From Paralichthys olivaceus (taxonomy: Eukaryota; Chordata; Actinopteri; Pleuronectiformes; Paralichthyidae), in the NCBI RefSeq assembly GCF_024713975.1, contig NC_091098.1:20392816-20456815 (forward strand): a stretch of 64,000 nt of DNA, in the 5' to 3' direction. Positions 20,550 through 34,290 of the stretch are shown here, piece after piece. Under the pieces are notes generated by a model. That model searched no databases. It was given only the letters and a program-made list of their open reading frames with translations, and was not told the DNA's origin. Both the position numbers and the translations under genes were made by a program. Within the stretch, counting starts at the first letter, position 1. Every line of letters begins with the position of its first letter.

Positions 20550-23450
20550 AGCAGAGGGGAGTAAACTTTACAATCACCTTCTTTAGTCTTTGCTTCTTGC
20601 CAAGCATCAACTTCCCTTAGAACAATGTAAGATGTGGTGCTGCCAGGCTGTTCACTTATGGACGATGAGATTAACCTCTTAAACACTTTGGGGAAGTTTT
20701 TCAATCAAAGAAGAGAAAGTAAATATTACATACTGTAATTGGATTGACAATGGTGGTTGTGGAATTTATACAATCATAGATTTTACAGTTGGTTGTCAGC
20801 TCATGTTCTGTTTTACCGGCCTTCCACTTGCCTTGATAGCCAAAGAAATCCCCTGCCTCTTCTATCCACATATAAGCCATAGATCTGGTGTCATCGTATT
20901 CATTCTATAAACTCTCGCTTCTTGAATCTATATTACTTGAAAAGGACAGCCAGGTCTCATTTGCACTATAACATTCAGACCGGTTGGGTAGCAGGTCACC
21001 CGTTACATTTGGAACTAATGTGTTCCAGAACGCCCTGGTTTTGAAATGGTCATAATGCAATTAAGGCTCTGGTCCCTCTGCTTTCTGAACACACTCGACT
21101 AACCTTGTCTTCTTTATGATCCTAAACTGGACGTATTCACTGTTGACTAAATCATTTTAGTTTCCTGTTTATATGCTCACTGTGGCTGATTACTTAGTAA
21201 ACTAATATCAATCAAAGTACATATCCCTAACTAGAAAGCATGTTTCAAATAGCTGGTTTCTATTACAATCCTTATTCTATACTATATATATATTTACTCA
21301 GAATTTATTTTTTATCTGTAACATGTTAGAAATACTCACTGCTGGTACAGTTGTACTCAATATATTTTTTTGTATCTGGTTTTCATTACTATTTGTAGGT
21401 TTATCTTATTCATCTACACATCACAGCCTCTGGCAAGGTTGTCTGAATGCAGTTTAATAGGCTACATTGCTTTGTTATTCTGTGGAGCTGGATGCTTTGT
21501 ACACGACTGAATACAGTGAAATCTGACTTTCTACAGCACAGTCTGTAAGCAGTGGCTTTATTTATTCTCAGCACGTTGATATTTTTATGTTGGCTAAATT
21601 TTTAAGACAACAGGATTCTTACTCTGAGTTAATGAGAACATAGTCTGTGTCCATCGCTTCAGTGACAATAATCTATTTTTAAAACTATGGTTTTAATGCA
21701 GATTCAATTAAAATAGCACTCAGTAGAAAACATAGGTCCACCATGAATTATTTCCTGGGAAATCTAAGGAAATGTTCAACAAAGAAGCTGAGTATAAAAT
21801 AATCTGGATCCACACCTAAATTTCATGATTTAACTTCATCAAGATTCTTTTCTCAGTCCACGTCCCATCCTTCTACAAAGTTTGAAAAGTCTTTCAGTAG
21901 TTTTTGTGTAATCCTGCTGACAAACGAACAGACAGGGGCGTAAATAGAACCTCCATTGCAGAGGTATTGTAATAAGAAGTAGGACAAACATTCCACCATT
22001 GACTTGACTTCACGACTGCCTGACATGCATCAGTCATTTCAGTCGTGTTAATTAAATACTGTTACAAACATTTTTGTGTTTTTAGATTAATATGTCATGA
22101 TGAGAGCTGCAAAAATCGTCCTTATCGTGGACAAAAGGTGTCAGTGAGCCACAATTAATTTTTAAATGCAGTTGAGATTTATTAGAATTAATTTCTCACC
22201 CTTTTGGAAGTTGTCTACTTATAGTAGCTTAATCTATTTGTCAACACTGATTAAGATAGAGTATTGTAAATTCAGACTTTTGTATGTCAAATAACTGTTT
22301 GTGAAAACCTAAACATTTGTATTAATATTTTACAGTTTTAAAAAAAAATGTTACATACACTATCCTGTCTTTATATTTTGTTTTAGTCATGTAAGACTAT
22401 CATTACGCCGCGCGGAATGATCATAGATATTTTGTTTTCTATTCAGAGTAGTGTAGCATGGATGCTCATTATATTCTAACCATGCGTTCTGTCTTTCTAA
22501 ACGTTGATTATTATTATCCCACAGTTATCAGATGATTAAGTGCAGGAACACAACAGTCTGTTGATCAAAGACTTCTCTTGGTGCAGCGTCTACACCAACA
22601 GTTTAAAGAGTGACTGTGTGTACCATAGTGGAATTTAGGGATTATTATTATGGGGATCTGCTTGTTTGACACAAGTAGATTTGTCTCAGTAATATGTTTG
22701 GGGGTATTAGTCCGTTGTTATTTAATTGCTTTGTTTAGACTATCTGTATCACAGAGACTGTCAGCAGAAAGGACCTGCTCCAGGTGTCGTCCACATGGAA
22801 AACACTTGTTCACTTTTGTTCTTTTTTCTCTGGAAGAAAATGCCACTGTTTGTACTTAATTTCTTCCAAATAAACATGCAAATGAAATGCCTACCATCAC
22901 ATGTTTGTTGTCTTCCTGTTTACCAAATTCAAGGTGAACGACTGCAGCCTGATCAGCAGGTTCAGTACTTCATATTCCTCGTCTTTATCCTGCAGTAACA
23001 AACTACACACATCACAAGAATGATTTTATTTCTCAAACTGCTACAGAGCTGTTGTATAAATACTGAGGATTTCTTTGTCGATGCCACTTCAGTGTTGCGG
23101 ACACTTAAGTCTCACACGAGGGGGTGGTTTCACTGATTACAGCACTCTAAACATTTTTTGAACCAAGCAATCAGGAGTTGTTGCATATTCTCTGTTTTCA
23201 TTGGACAAGTGACTACCCCCCCTTGAAGAACTGGAAAATGTCTTTTTACAGGAGACCTGCATGTTAAGTGCCATTATGCTTAACTAAATCATCTTTATTT
23301 ATCCACACACTTCTTCTGTAGTGTTTTCGGAGACCGATCACCAGTTCTCTATTCTTCATTTTGGTTAATGTGTTTTTGTTTTTCCTCTTGACTGGGGTCA
23401 GTGCTTCTTTGTCTCTTGAGGACAAATAAAGTGAGTAATGTCTCTTAGGA
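20550..23450 (+). other. vgll4: vgll4 3' UTR (approximate end)
   Basis: Non-coding and AT-rich. Candidate poly(A) signals AATAAA at 22869-22874 and 23425-23430 suggest a 2.3-2.9 kb UTR, similar in scale to mammalian VGLL4. It contains a diverged retroelement copy at 21795-21975. Which poly(A) site is used cannot be told from sequence. Confidence 0.5.
21795..21975. mobile_element. Diverged retroelement copy within vgll4 3' UTR
   Basis: Shares 'ctggatccacacc', 'agtttttgtgtaatcctgct' and 'cattgcagagg' with the copies at 3600-3985, 55490-55640 and 62385-62645. All four are 5'-truncated and diverged. Confidence 0.6.
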
Positions 23451-23890
23451 ACAATTTTCTTTGGCCGTTTTTCTTTCTAGTGTGCTAAAGTCCTTGAGTA
23501 TCGAATGCACAATGAATTTCCTGTGGCCTGTTTTGTGCATAAATATAAAAATTGGCAACAAAATGAAAGGTCAGAATATTGTTAACTTAAAATAATTGTT
23601 CAGTTGCCATTTAGGTTCAACTTCAGGAACAGTATTGTATTGGAATAATGTGAGTCAGTCTTACTGTTATCAGTATCTCTGCCCTCAGCTCTTCGTCCTA
23701 GCAGTTATTTGCAGGTGAAAAAACAAACCTTGTGTATTTAATGTGTGTGTACAAGTGTTTGCGCTTGCTTACTATGATCTGGTAGGGACTCACTTCAATG
23801 TGAATACTCACTGGGCACTTCTGTCAACATGGGGACAGAAGATGAAGTCCCTTTTTGAATACTAACATTAGGTTTTAGAGCGAGGACTGT

Positions 23891-23928
23891 TTGTGTGTGT
23901 GTGTGAGAGAGAGAGAGAGCGAGAGAGA
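23891..23928 (+). repeat. (GT)n(GA)n compound microsatellite
   Basis: GT units run directly into GA units just beyond the likely vgll4 3' end. Confidence 0.9.
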
Positions 23929-26329
23929 AAAGTTGTGCGGCTGAGTCACTGTCTCATAAAGCATCTGACATCTTCCCTCAGACATCACAGCTGAAACCTC
24001 TTTGGACTCATTTGGCCGTAGACGCTGTTTGGTTGATCTGGTGTCATGGTAACAAAAGACAAAATAAGTGCAGCTGGGAAAAATCCATTACTCTCAAAGT
24101 GAGAAAATGGGGAAATAATGATGGATGAGTGTGGTGAGGACTGTTTGACTTCAACATTGACCTAGAAAACATTTTAGCATGCACATTAATGTTATAATGG
24201 AAACAATTTTTTTTTTTTTAAAGCAGATGATCCTTATGAGAGTTTTGTAGATAGAGCAGAGATTAGCTGTCTTCTCTCTTTCCAGCCAGCAGATGGCGGT
24301 ATGAAACCACCATACACACAGCCCTAAATTCTCTTGTCCCTGGAGATCAGACAAAGACATGAGTGGCATCATCCTGGGAAGATTGATAGGGATGCAGCAT
24401 TTCTTCAATCTGTCCGTTAGTGATGGGATATGTACTTCGCATGTAAACACATCTGCAGGTAACGACCTCGCTTTCAGGCAATCCACCTAATCCAACATGG
24501 CTCCATATCCCAGACTCATGTTTTTAAAGATCTCCTTTTAAATGTCATTATAAATGCATTTATGTACTGTAAACACAGTCAGATTAGCATATCTATAGTT
24601 GAAATTTAGGCTATAAATAAAATCCTTAAAGGCTGAATGGAAATGGAAATAAGTAAACCTCCACTTGAGTTTGGCTAATTTGCTTCATAAAGCAAATCTT
24701 CAAACTAGAAAGGAAAGATCTTTTTTTCTTTTTTTTTTCCTTCTCTTTTCGGTTGTTGTTACTCTCACCCCTCAGGCTCAAATCTGCTCAAAAGCCCCTC
24801 CAACAGACCACTGCCTCCACGAGATTAGACCCAGCCTTTCACCAACAACAATGCCCCAGCTTCTGCTGCACCGTGCCTTCCAAGGAAGCCTGCTCTTGTG
24901 GGATTACGGAGAGGAGATCCACATTTTCTTGCTAGTGCAAAAACCAATCGCGGATACGGACACGTGCACGCACGCTGATATCAGGCCACATTGGCGGCTG
25001 ACATGAAACTAGTGTCTAAGTCAGGATGACACATCAGGGTCACGCCAAATTCATCTTGGCCCCTTCAGTGTGTGAAGGCCACAAGGAGCATGACATCTGT
25101 GCTTGCGATGGAGGACTGGTCTCTCTGTCGCTGCCTTCTGTTATTGCTGTAACAGGACGAACTCTGCTGCCTTCAGACATGGTCAAGAGACACATTTGTT
25201 GAACACTGTCCTCCTCTCCATTTTCCTCTCTCGGTTACGTAAAAGGAACGAGCCAATGAAAACGCTTTAACACAGTGCACTCTGGACACGATATGGAGTC
25301 ATAATTAATCCAGTTGGATAAACGCATGAGTTTACTACAGGCTAAATGGGAGGAGTGGCCCTTGCAATGTCACACATGTTGGCTCACATATTACCTATAC
25401 GTTAGCTTGCGCTACTGGTCGATAGTGATCTCATTTTTTTGTTTGCATAATTCCAAATTTGCTGTGCCCGGATAAGATGTGAGGCTACACTCGTGTCTAC
25501 AGCTTCCCTGAGTGCACAGCGTCTGGGGAATTTGCGTGATTGCCTGTAGATTATTTGAACATTGTCTATTCCCCCTCCTCTTCTCTTTTTTCCTTATTTC
25601 TGTGGCTCTCTGCAGTGAGAATGCACACACATCCTTGGGCGAAAGAATCTAAAATAGATCATACAAGCAACTGGAGTAGATGCACAGGCACAGGAAGCAG
25701 CTCACGGGCAGACTTGAGTCATGCTGGCAAGATCATGCACCCTGAGCTGACAGCCCAACACACCCGATTACCAAGCATGTCATTTCTAAAATGCATCTGC
25801 AGCCTCACTATAGGTCACAAACAAGAGGGGGAATATTGAGATCCGATGCTGATTTCCCCATAACTCTGGACTCTTGAATGCAGCATTGATGGGGAGCAAG
25901 GTTGCAGCTACTTTTAAGACTGACCTGATGAGCGTCTCCATCTCAAGTAGCAGTGGCTCATTCATTGTGTCATGTGGACTGCTGGCAATGGCATAACCTT
26001 TGTGGAGGGAATAGAAGACAACACGGTCACTCTGGATAACAGTCTTGCAATGAACAGAAACAGACCCTGTCAGGGTGTCTCAGCATCAGTTCTCAGCTGC
26101 ACACCACCACCAACACACACACACCAACACACACACACACCAATTGCTCTTTGCCTTTTCCTTACTTCCTCCTTCCATCAGTGAGGACAGCTCCTTCTTG
26201 ATTCGGCCCTCTTGTGTGGCGTGCATGCAACACTGATTTGGCAGCATCCTATTAATACATTTCTCCTTTACATCCCCCTATGTTGCACGTTGCCTCGGCT
26301 CCATCTTGCTTTGTTGCGCACATTTGGCC

Positions 26330-26760
26330 TGCTCCGTGGCCGTATGGCACTTGACACGGCCAGTGATTTTCCCATTATTACAGTTGGCTTAAATTTCATT
26401 TCTTTTATATATTATTGATTGATTTGTAAATGATTGATTTAAAGGGCCATCTGCTGCAGAATAGAACGACCGCGCTGTTTTTCCTTCAAGTTAATGAATT
26501 GCTTCCAATTAGGACACACAAATATTTCTCGTTAGCTCGGGTCTGTACTTTTTATCTGCCGGATCTGGCTCCCTTAAAATTATTAAAATGTCCTCTCTTA
26601 ACGACGGGCAGAGAAAGATGTTTTATTGAGGCGGTGGGTTTTGGGCAGTGAGCAGCAGACAAATGTTTGAACCATCACTAAGGGGCATTCTCATGTCTCA
26701 TTATGAGGCTTGTTAGGGTCCACATTACCTCGGCTCGGCTGAGCAGCCTTAATAAGGAAA
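26330..26760. promoter_or_regulatory. Candidate conserved enhancer block
   Basis: Complex unique sequence rich in homeodomain and bHLH-type cores (gattgatttg, tgattgattta, gttaatgaattgc, ccaattagg, atctgctgcag). It lies between vgll4 and slc6a1 and lacks repeats and coding signal. The texture is that of vertebrate conserved non-coding elements. Conservation itself cannot be seen from one genome. Confidence 0.35.
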
Positions 26761-27282
26761 GTGACCCAACACCAATATGAGCAGCAATGTTTCTCCTCTC
26801 ACGTCCGTTTAGTCCTGTCTTCCGTGGCCCCTATCTTTTTCCTCTTGTCTGTCTGCCCCCCCCCCACCACCACCCTGCTTTGCCACAGCCCCCCCACCAC
26901 CACCACTACCACTCCCCCCGTGTGTTTGGCAGTCACACAGTCGGCCATGTGTGTGCTGAAGACGTTACATAATTCCCTCCTTTCACTGCACTCCAGATCA
27001 AAGAGAACAAACCAGCACAGAAAAATTGCTCCTTGCTTATTTTCTTTTTTCCTTCTCCTCCACCATCGCACTGCTTTATCAGACTTCGGTACCCAGAGAC
27101 CGTACAGTAGACTGTGTTATTATCAGCTTCGGCATTCCCCCTTCATGTTTAAAACCAAGCAGAGCAAACGGGGAAATGATCAGAGGTTACCAACAAACAA
27201 AATAAGGAAAGATCAATATTTTTATAATGTGTTCTTATCTATTTGTCTTGGTTTGTTACAAACACATGCAGGGATGTCAACT

Positions 27283-27638
27283 TTAAAGAATCAGTGGGTA
27301 AAATTTCGTGACATCTAGTGGTGAAGTTGCATGTAGCAGCTGAATCCCCCTCACCTCATCTTCCCCTTCAAAACATGAAGCAGAACCCGTGGAAGCCTTC
27401 GAAAGGTGTTGAGTTTGTCCAGTTTGGACGACTGTAAAAAACATGGCATCCTCCGTAAAGAGGACATGCTGCTGATGTATTAGATATTCAGTGTTTAAAT
27501 ATAAAGGTCTATTCTCGTGTAAAGAAAACAACAATTCATACAATTTAGATGAAACACTAGTGGAAACATTGGATTATTTTATATTCGATATCTACCAATA
27601 GATCTCTTTCACCTAAATCTTACACACTGAACCTTTAA
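27283..27638 (-). mobile_element. Short non-autonomous DNA transposon (MITE), copy 1
   Basis: 356 bp with terminal inverted repeats beginning TTAAAG and ending CTTTAA (right end rc: TTAAAGGTTCAGTGTGTAAG; left end TTAAAGAATCAGTGGGTAAA). Internal landmarks are 'gacatctagtggtg', 'gtccagtttggac' and 'tagatctctttcacctaaat'. It has the same family structure as 49258-49628, in opposite orientation. TTAA at both ends suggests a TTAA target site (piggyBac-like), but this is not proven. No ORF. Confidence 0.75.
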
Positions 27639-29039
27639 CCCAGGCAGGAAAAAAAAAATCAAGCATGAGTCAGACAGTGATGAATTTTAATAAAACAACA
27701 AAGTGCTTTCAATTTGCTGTAACTTGTGACATTTTAGAAGCGAAAGTGTTTCATTTGTAGAAACTCTCAGAAAAAGAACTGACTCAGTTGTGATGAAACA
27801 TTTTCTGAGAGGGTTTCTGCTCAGAATGACATAACCAAGCAGAATAATCAGCGCTGTTACAAAATAACCTAAATATTCGACCTGACACTACGATGCCTTG
27901 ATAAAATTCCATTTGCTTAAACAAGATGAAAAAAAGCCGAATGGGAGAAGCAACCCTCCTCGCGTTCACAAAAAAACAATGGTGACACAGAGAGAGAACG
28001 AGCGAGAGAGCATCAAATGCTGTCAGAGTGGCAGGGGCCTGTCCACAGCCTTGTGAGGATTGAAATAATGAGTGTGTGCTGGGGGAAGATTCACCTCCAA
28101 TGCCAAGTGCAGGCAGTGCGTTTTGGAACCGAAGGGCGCAAATGACAAAGTGAAGTACACAGCGAAAAGCGCCGAGCCTTTAGAGTGCAACTGTGAGGGA
28201 ATACATGCTCTGTAGGAGGGAAAAAAACTTCCTGAGCAGTTGTACAGTTGTTTTATAATAATCCATAACGACACAACTTATATTTGGTGCATGTGGGTTA
28301 TATGGATATTGTGCATTGTCTCTGGCTGTCTGAGAATCTCCACAGTGAACCTCGACTGATGTAGAAGTATTTGATTCCCTCCAAAGAGCTGGGATCAGCA
28401 GCAGTCCTTATCTGTGTTAACCCCCCCCCAGTGATGGAGAGTGGTTCGCTGGTGGAGCAGAGTGGCAGGGTTATCTCTGGCCTTCAGCCTGGGGGGAAAG
28501 TGCAGGTGAACCAGGAATAAAAGCGTTTTCAGTACACCTCACATTCCGCACACGCTTGCAGTAGTGCATAGTGGACTGTGAGCTGTGTGGCTGCGGCATC
28601 AGATGAATTGTGGGGGAATGGGAGAGGGCAAGGCTTCAGAGTGGGTTTGGCGCTCAAACCGTTATCACACCTGACAGTGTCTGGTTTTGGATCCAGTGGT
28701 GCACGCGGCATACGTAAGCGGCTGGTCATCTGTAAGGCAGAGTGATAGGGTGTGACGTGTCACACGCCACATTAGGCCCTGCCAGAGGATGTGTTTGACA
28801 GAGCACAGCAACTTCAGTCCAGTGCAATGCTTCTGTGCCTCCTCTTATATTATCAGACCTATTCCAGGCTCACATCTGAGGACTGATTTACACAATATCA
28901 AGTTGAATTCTACCCTTGACTTGACCCCATCTTGACCCGATGTTTATATTAATATGATTAATTATGAAAGAGGACTGCCACTTCTGCAAATTTGCAACAT
29001 TGGAATTGACACACAGCGTCTCTGTGTTTTGGTTATGGT

Positions 29040-29245
29040 TCGAACAAGAGTTCTCTCTGTGAGGAGTTTGCATGTTCTTTCCGTGTCTGTTTGGCATTTT
29101 CTCATACTCCTGCTAAATTGACCATAGGTGTGAACGTGAGAATGAATGGATGTTTTTCTGGCCCTGGGACACCCTGGTGACCCTGCCCCTCTCCCAGTGT
29201 TAGCTGGGATTGATCCCAACCGCTCAGCGACACCTCCCCCCAGGA
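29040..29245 (+). mobile_element. Teleost interspersed repeat fragment
   Basis: 'gaggagtttgcatgttctttccgtgtctg', 'ctaaattgaccataggtgtgaa' and 'agtgttagctgggattgatccca' are hallmarks of a very common fish retroelement-derived repeat (consensus 'gtggagtttgcatgttctccccgtg ... aattgaccgtaggtgtgaa'). This copy has internal deletions. Confidence 0.7.
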
Positions 29246-31969
29246 TTGAAGCTGTTGTCATTATCATCATTAAACTCTGCAAACTCAGTCTTTTAACTGA
29301 CAGGCCACAGTTTGACTGTCAAGTTGTGAGCAAAGATATTAAATGATCCTGTAGGAAAGCCTTTGTCCAAGATACTTTTCATCTCTAAGATACTTTACCT
29401 CTTCTCTCCTATAACAAAGCCCGGATGTTGTTAAAAAGTGACATGATGTGTGTGGTGTTGGCATTGGACTTTGCACTTGGTGCTTTGTGTAAATGTGGTC
29501 ACAGCTGTGTTAGAAGCTTGTGAGTCTATTGAGGAAGATCAGGAAAGATGTGCAGAGAAATGTTTGAAGTGCAAATTCCTTCATTATGTGATTGTTGGAG
29601 GAAATTAAACTAATTACAACAGATTATTTGAACAAGGACATTAATAACTGTATATATGCAAACATAGATACTTTAGTTTAAATTCTTGAAATATATGATA
29701 CAGATGTTACACCTGTAAGTGCTTCAATAGGAGAGGAGCTGATATATAACTAAATAAAAAGCTTAAAAAAGACAAAATGAAAATTACTAAGATATTGTAT
29801 CAGACTTTGTTTTGCATCTTTCTGTGAATATATGTGTTGTGTGCTGCAGGATAGGTTCTGTCATTCGTGTGTGTCTTGCACACAAACATTCAAGTGATTG
29901 CTCCCTCTTTGGTCCTTTGTGTGGATCTAACTTGACCTCATTGACCCCTGCTGTGCGTCTCAGTCCTGCACTGTGTGCCGGCTGCTCTGAGGTTGTCTTA
30001 CCTGTCACTGCGGAGCTGAGGTGCCGGAGGAGGAGGAGGGAGGACGGACTGGCCACTGTGGCCCTGTCTGGTCTGGCTCACTCATCAGCGAGCACAGTTC
30101 CCGAACCTCTCTGACAGATCAGAGTAGAAAGCATCCAGCACATCAGAGCTATGATTCACTGCAGCCCCAAGTCCAAGCGTGTCCTGAAGGCCCTCGGACC
30201 TCTTAATCATCCTGTGTGTGTGTGTTGTTTAAGAAAGAGAGTGAGGCAGACAGGCAATGAATGAGCTTCTTTGCATATGACAGTGCCTCTACAAAAGTTT
30301 CTCATGTGTTTACTCTGTGTCAGAAAGAGTAAACTGCATCTCAACAGGCCTTCCAAATGTCTCCCAGAGCGCAGCGCTGTATGTGTCTTGTGTTTTTCTC
30401 AGTTTTCAGTTCGTATTTGAGCGAGGCCGGTATTTATGCATGTGGGTCGCCTTAAATATCTGCGTCTCATTCTGCAGAGTCAAAATGTGCAGTCAAGGGC
30501 ATAACTACATGAGTGAAAATGTCATGCAACAGTGGGGATAATACATGCAAAGCACGTGTGGAGGTCACTTGGCCACATTTGCATATAACTATGTGCCAAA
30601 AATAATCAAATCAACATCTGTTTGCACACACAAGCACATAAAACTGTGACTCCACCACACACACTGCTGTAGAAAAAAACATCCTCATACTTAAGAAATA
30701 AGAAATCGGTCATGCAAAAGATTCAGTATTTTTATTTTCAATCAAACGACAATTTTTTTGGAATCATCATGATTTTTTAATCACCTGCTCATCACTTGCC
30801 ACCTCGCCCACCGTCTCCCGCATAATAAACCGAGGAGACTCAGCCAACATCCAGAGGAGTGAAGAGTTAAGTATGTGCTGGCGTAATCTGACAGAACTTA
30901 TTTAGAATGCAGATCTTTACTAAAGCTGTGCCTGGAGCAGCTCCCTGGTCCTGTCTTTACACTTAGCGGGAGTACTTGTACACATTCACATACAGTAAAT
31001 CCACGCACACATGCTCATATTAACACAAGCAGGCATGCACATACGCATGCACAAACACAATAGCGTGCACAAACCTACGACATGTGTGTACAAATACACC
31101 TAATTCTCACACAAACAGAGGTGCAGCACTCGCAGTCACTGTGGGTGAAGTTCCCTGAGATCAGCTGCAGGATAATGAAAGCAGAGCACAGAGGACGTTT
31201 TTTCCTCTTGTCGTTTCAGTGTAAGAGAAGGAAAACAAAAAACTCCAATTGATGTCAACAGAGATTTTCATTTGTCAGCTATTATCAAAGTCCCACAGCC
31301 TATACTGCAGCATTAAGAGGCCCGTGGTGAAGCGCAGGGCCTGAAACCCTTTGGGCAGGGAATCCAAGGAGGCCATTAGAGGAGCTTCACTGGAGAGCAA
31401 GCCCTTCCTCCCACTGGCTTCACATCAGGGCACAAGATCATCCATGGCGCCCACTGTGCGTGACATCCAGGCCAAGTAACGCGTCCTGCTCACCATGTGG
31501 AATCACTCTCCTTGGCAGAAGTTTCATATTCAACCCATTCAATCCTGCAAATTAGCTGCGACTGAAAATACTTGTTCAGGAAGCGTTTGTCCCGACTCTC
31601 TAACATTTGAAACGCAGACTCTAAGGATGGAGACGTGATGACAAAGTTATAGAATTAGAGAAAGGTTGATGTTTCTTATTTCTTGAAATGTTCTGCGCCC
31701 TGCAACTATTTTCACTTTCACTTCGCCTGTTCCTCGGCCTTATTTGCTCACACAGATTCATCTTAGTAACTGTTGGATTTTTTTTTTTTTTTTTACAATA
31801 CTCCTTTATGGAAATGTTATCCCCTATGTGGCTTACTACAAGAAAACCCCAGAAGAGGAATTAAAACAGTAGAAATATTTACATCAGACTCCAGCTCTGA
31901 CCAATTCCAGATTCTTCATGTGATGTTGTGAGCTATCAAAAAAAGGGCTGGGTGGGGGAAGGGCAATGT

Positions 31970-32600
31970 AATGTTAATTAAAGCCCTTTTGAAGGGTCTG
32001 CATAATTTCCAAAAGAAGGGGATTCGTTAATTCAAACCCACAGATATTCCTCCGGTGAGTGTGATTAGTCCTTATGATCTGTGACAGGATAACCTACTTG
32101 GCATATATTTGCATCTGTACTGAAATCATATGCTCTGCCTGCCTGCGAGCTACGCCGCTGCCTGAAATAACCGCAATATTTGCTGTGTCACAAGAACACG
32201 TTATCAAACTGCAAAATCACTGGGAACCCACAATTTTTCATGTCCCAGCATGCATCCCATTAATCTCAAATCTCAGCCATGCAGCTGAGCAGAGTGCAAG
32301 CGTGCACTTGAGCAGCAATGCAGTTTGGTGTGTGCATGTGCAAAAAGACATATTGGTCCCTTAAAAGTGAACTAGTAAACAAGTTAATTTCTGCAAGGTT
32401 CACATTCAGATTGGAAAATGGGGCCCGATTAGCATATATGCAGAGAGGCTTTGCATGCTTGACATCCTCTCAGCCCCTCTGCTGGAAATAGCCAAGCACA
32501 CAACATCCTCTGATTACATTGATATGTAGATTCATGCATCTGCAAAGATTAGTTATTCATTAATGTATTTGCTTTGAATTCTCGGGTGAGTGTACCTCAG
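31970..32600. promoter_or_regulatory. Candidate conserved enhancer blocks upstream of slc6a1 3' end
   Basis: Two adjacent stretches (about 31970-32370 and 32400-32600) of unique sequence with POU/homeodomain-like cores (catatatttgcat, gattagcatatatgca, agttattcattaatg) and bHLH-type cagctg. No coding signal. Inference from composition only. Confidence 0.35.
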
Positions 32601-34212
32601 ACAGAAGTCTGGGGCGAAGCAAATGCATCAGAGAAGGAAAAAAAAATGTCACAAGCGGTCACACAAAATCCACATCAAAAATATGCAGGTTCACTGACCC
32701 ACGACAGCATAAACCCAATAGTGCATCATGATGAAGAAAATCCTTTGGCACTGGGGTTAAAAACAGAGAAAGTATAAACATAATTATCAGCCGTTTCATC
32801 TTCACAGCAGAATTAGTTTTTCTTGCTCTGAGTGGGCTTTGAGGATTAATCATTGCAGCCTGTGTGAGTTTAAAAGCTGTAGCGTTCTGTCATCCCTTCA
32901 TAAAAGCATCATGGATCACCAGTTTGCTTCTCCCGTGTCCTCTCTTGCGGCCACACTGCTAGCACTTTTCAACTTTAAAAATAGGCTCACCACAGAGAGT
33001 GCCAAGAAATGCTAAACACCAAACAATGTCCCCTCGGTCGGATCTGGCCACAAAATGGAGCTGAGACTGCACAAGGGAAAAAAATTAGCATCACGTTAAT
33101 TAATTCTATCTGTATCAATTAATCAGTCAGCTTGTACAGGTTTATAGACATGACGTCTATGTTGTGAGACAGGAAATGAAAGTGGCGTTAGCGGATGCTT
33201 GCTTTTTTTTCCCATTAAGGCTGAAAAAAAAAGATAAAACTGTCTTTCAGCATGGGCTGAAATAATGAAGACTCAATTAACAGAGATGAGAGAGCTTGAG
33301 TGAAAATACGTTTTCACTGGCATCATTAAGGTCAACGTACACTTAGATCTGAGTCCAAAAGACTGACCAACACCTTCTGCTCCAATTATTATGACCTTTT
33401 TAAACAAAAACACTATGGAGGCCGGAAATCCTCACAAAAACACCTGGATTAGCAACAGAGTCCTATTCGCTCAATCGACGGGTCACAGAATTCCCCATGA
33501 TGCATGGACGTGTCCGCTGATGGAGGGAGAGGACAGAAAAATCAAGAAAGTTCAGAATCAGGACAGTTATTTAAATAAAGATAAATACGTCCACAAAGCT
33601 CGGAATATGTGGATTTATGTTCACGGTGTCTGAGAGAAAATAATTGGTGATGGAAAAACAAAAAAGTTCAATCTATTCCTGCTGAAGCGGCTGAAAACAT
33701 CTGGCCCCAAACTAAGACTAATTGTGTTCTGCTAGATTGCGCAGAGGAAATAAAGAGCTTCCTCATCCTGTCCTCCCCTGCTGAAAATGATGATCTATGG
33801 CTCCGGCGGATGCAGCACATCAGTTTGGGTTGTCTCGGTGGCGACTGGTTTTCATAGGTAATGATGTTAAATTACACAAGTGGGAATAAAGGAGGCTAGT
33901 AAGTCATCCATCAGGGGCTAGTTTATATGACCTGCCATTAAGGGCGTTATTCAAACCCCAGTTCACTCAAACACAAAGCTCTCTGTCCCTAACCTCGCTC
34001 TCCCTTTCTCCCTCTCCCTCTCTCTCTTACACACACACACACACTCACACAAATACAAGCACACACACACTTTGCCACGAGCTACTACAGGGGACATCTC
34101 ATTCTTTTATCCATGGCGAGTCATTGTGGTGGTGTCAGCTGGTGCTGTCTCTTTTATCACACTGGAAGCTAATGGAAGCAGCAACTGCAGGAGGTGGGGG
34201 AGAAGATGCAGG

Positions 34213-34243
34213 CACGCACGCACACACACACAAACACACGCAC

Positions 34244-34286
<43 letters not shown>
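34213..34286 (+). repeat. (CA)n microsatellite
   Basis: About 74 bp of interrupted CA dinucleotides, with a shorter related tract at 34029-34070. Open frames of His-Thr or Cys-Val repeats here are artefacts. Confidence 0.95.

Positions 34287-34290
<4 letters not shown>

Larger units (their letters stand above)
23450..27282. other. Gene-free interval, left part
   Basis: No exon recognised. Contains a (GT)n(GA)n microsatellite at 23891-23928, a C-rich (CCACCA)n stretch at 26856-26919, and a candidate enhancer at 26330-26760. Open frames here, up to 185 codons, are low-complexity and unlike any family I know. Confidence 0.5.

Noticed and set aside
26761..27318. 185-codon plus-strand frame
   Set aside because: Low-complexity Pro/His/Ser sequence from a CCACCA tract that runs into a MITE; no homology recognised.
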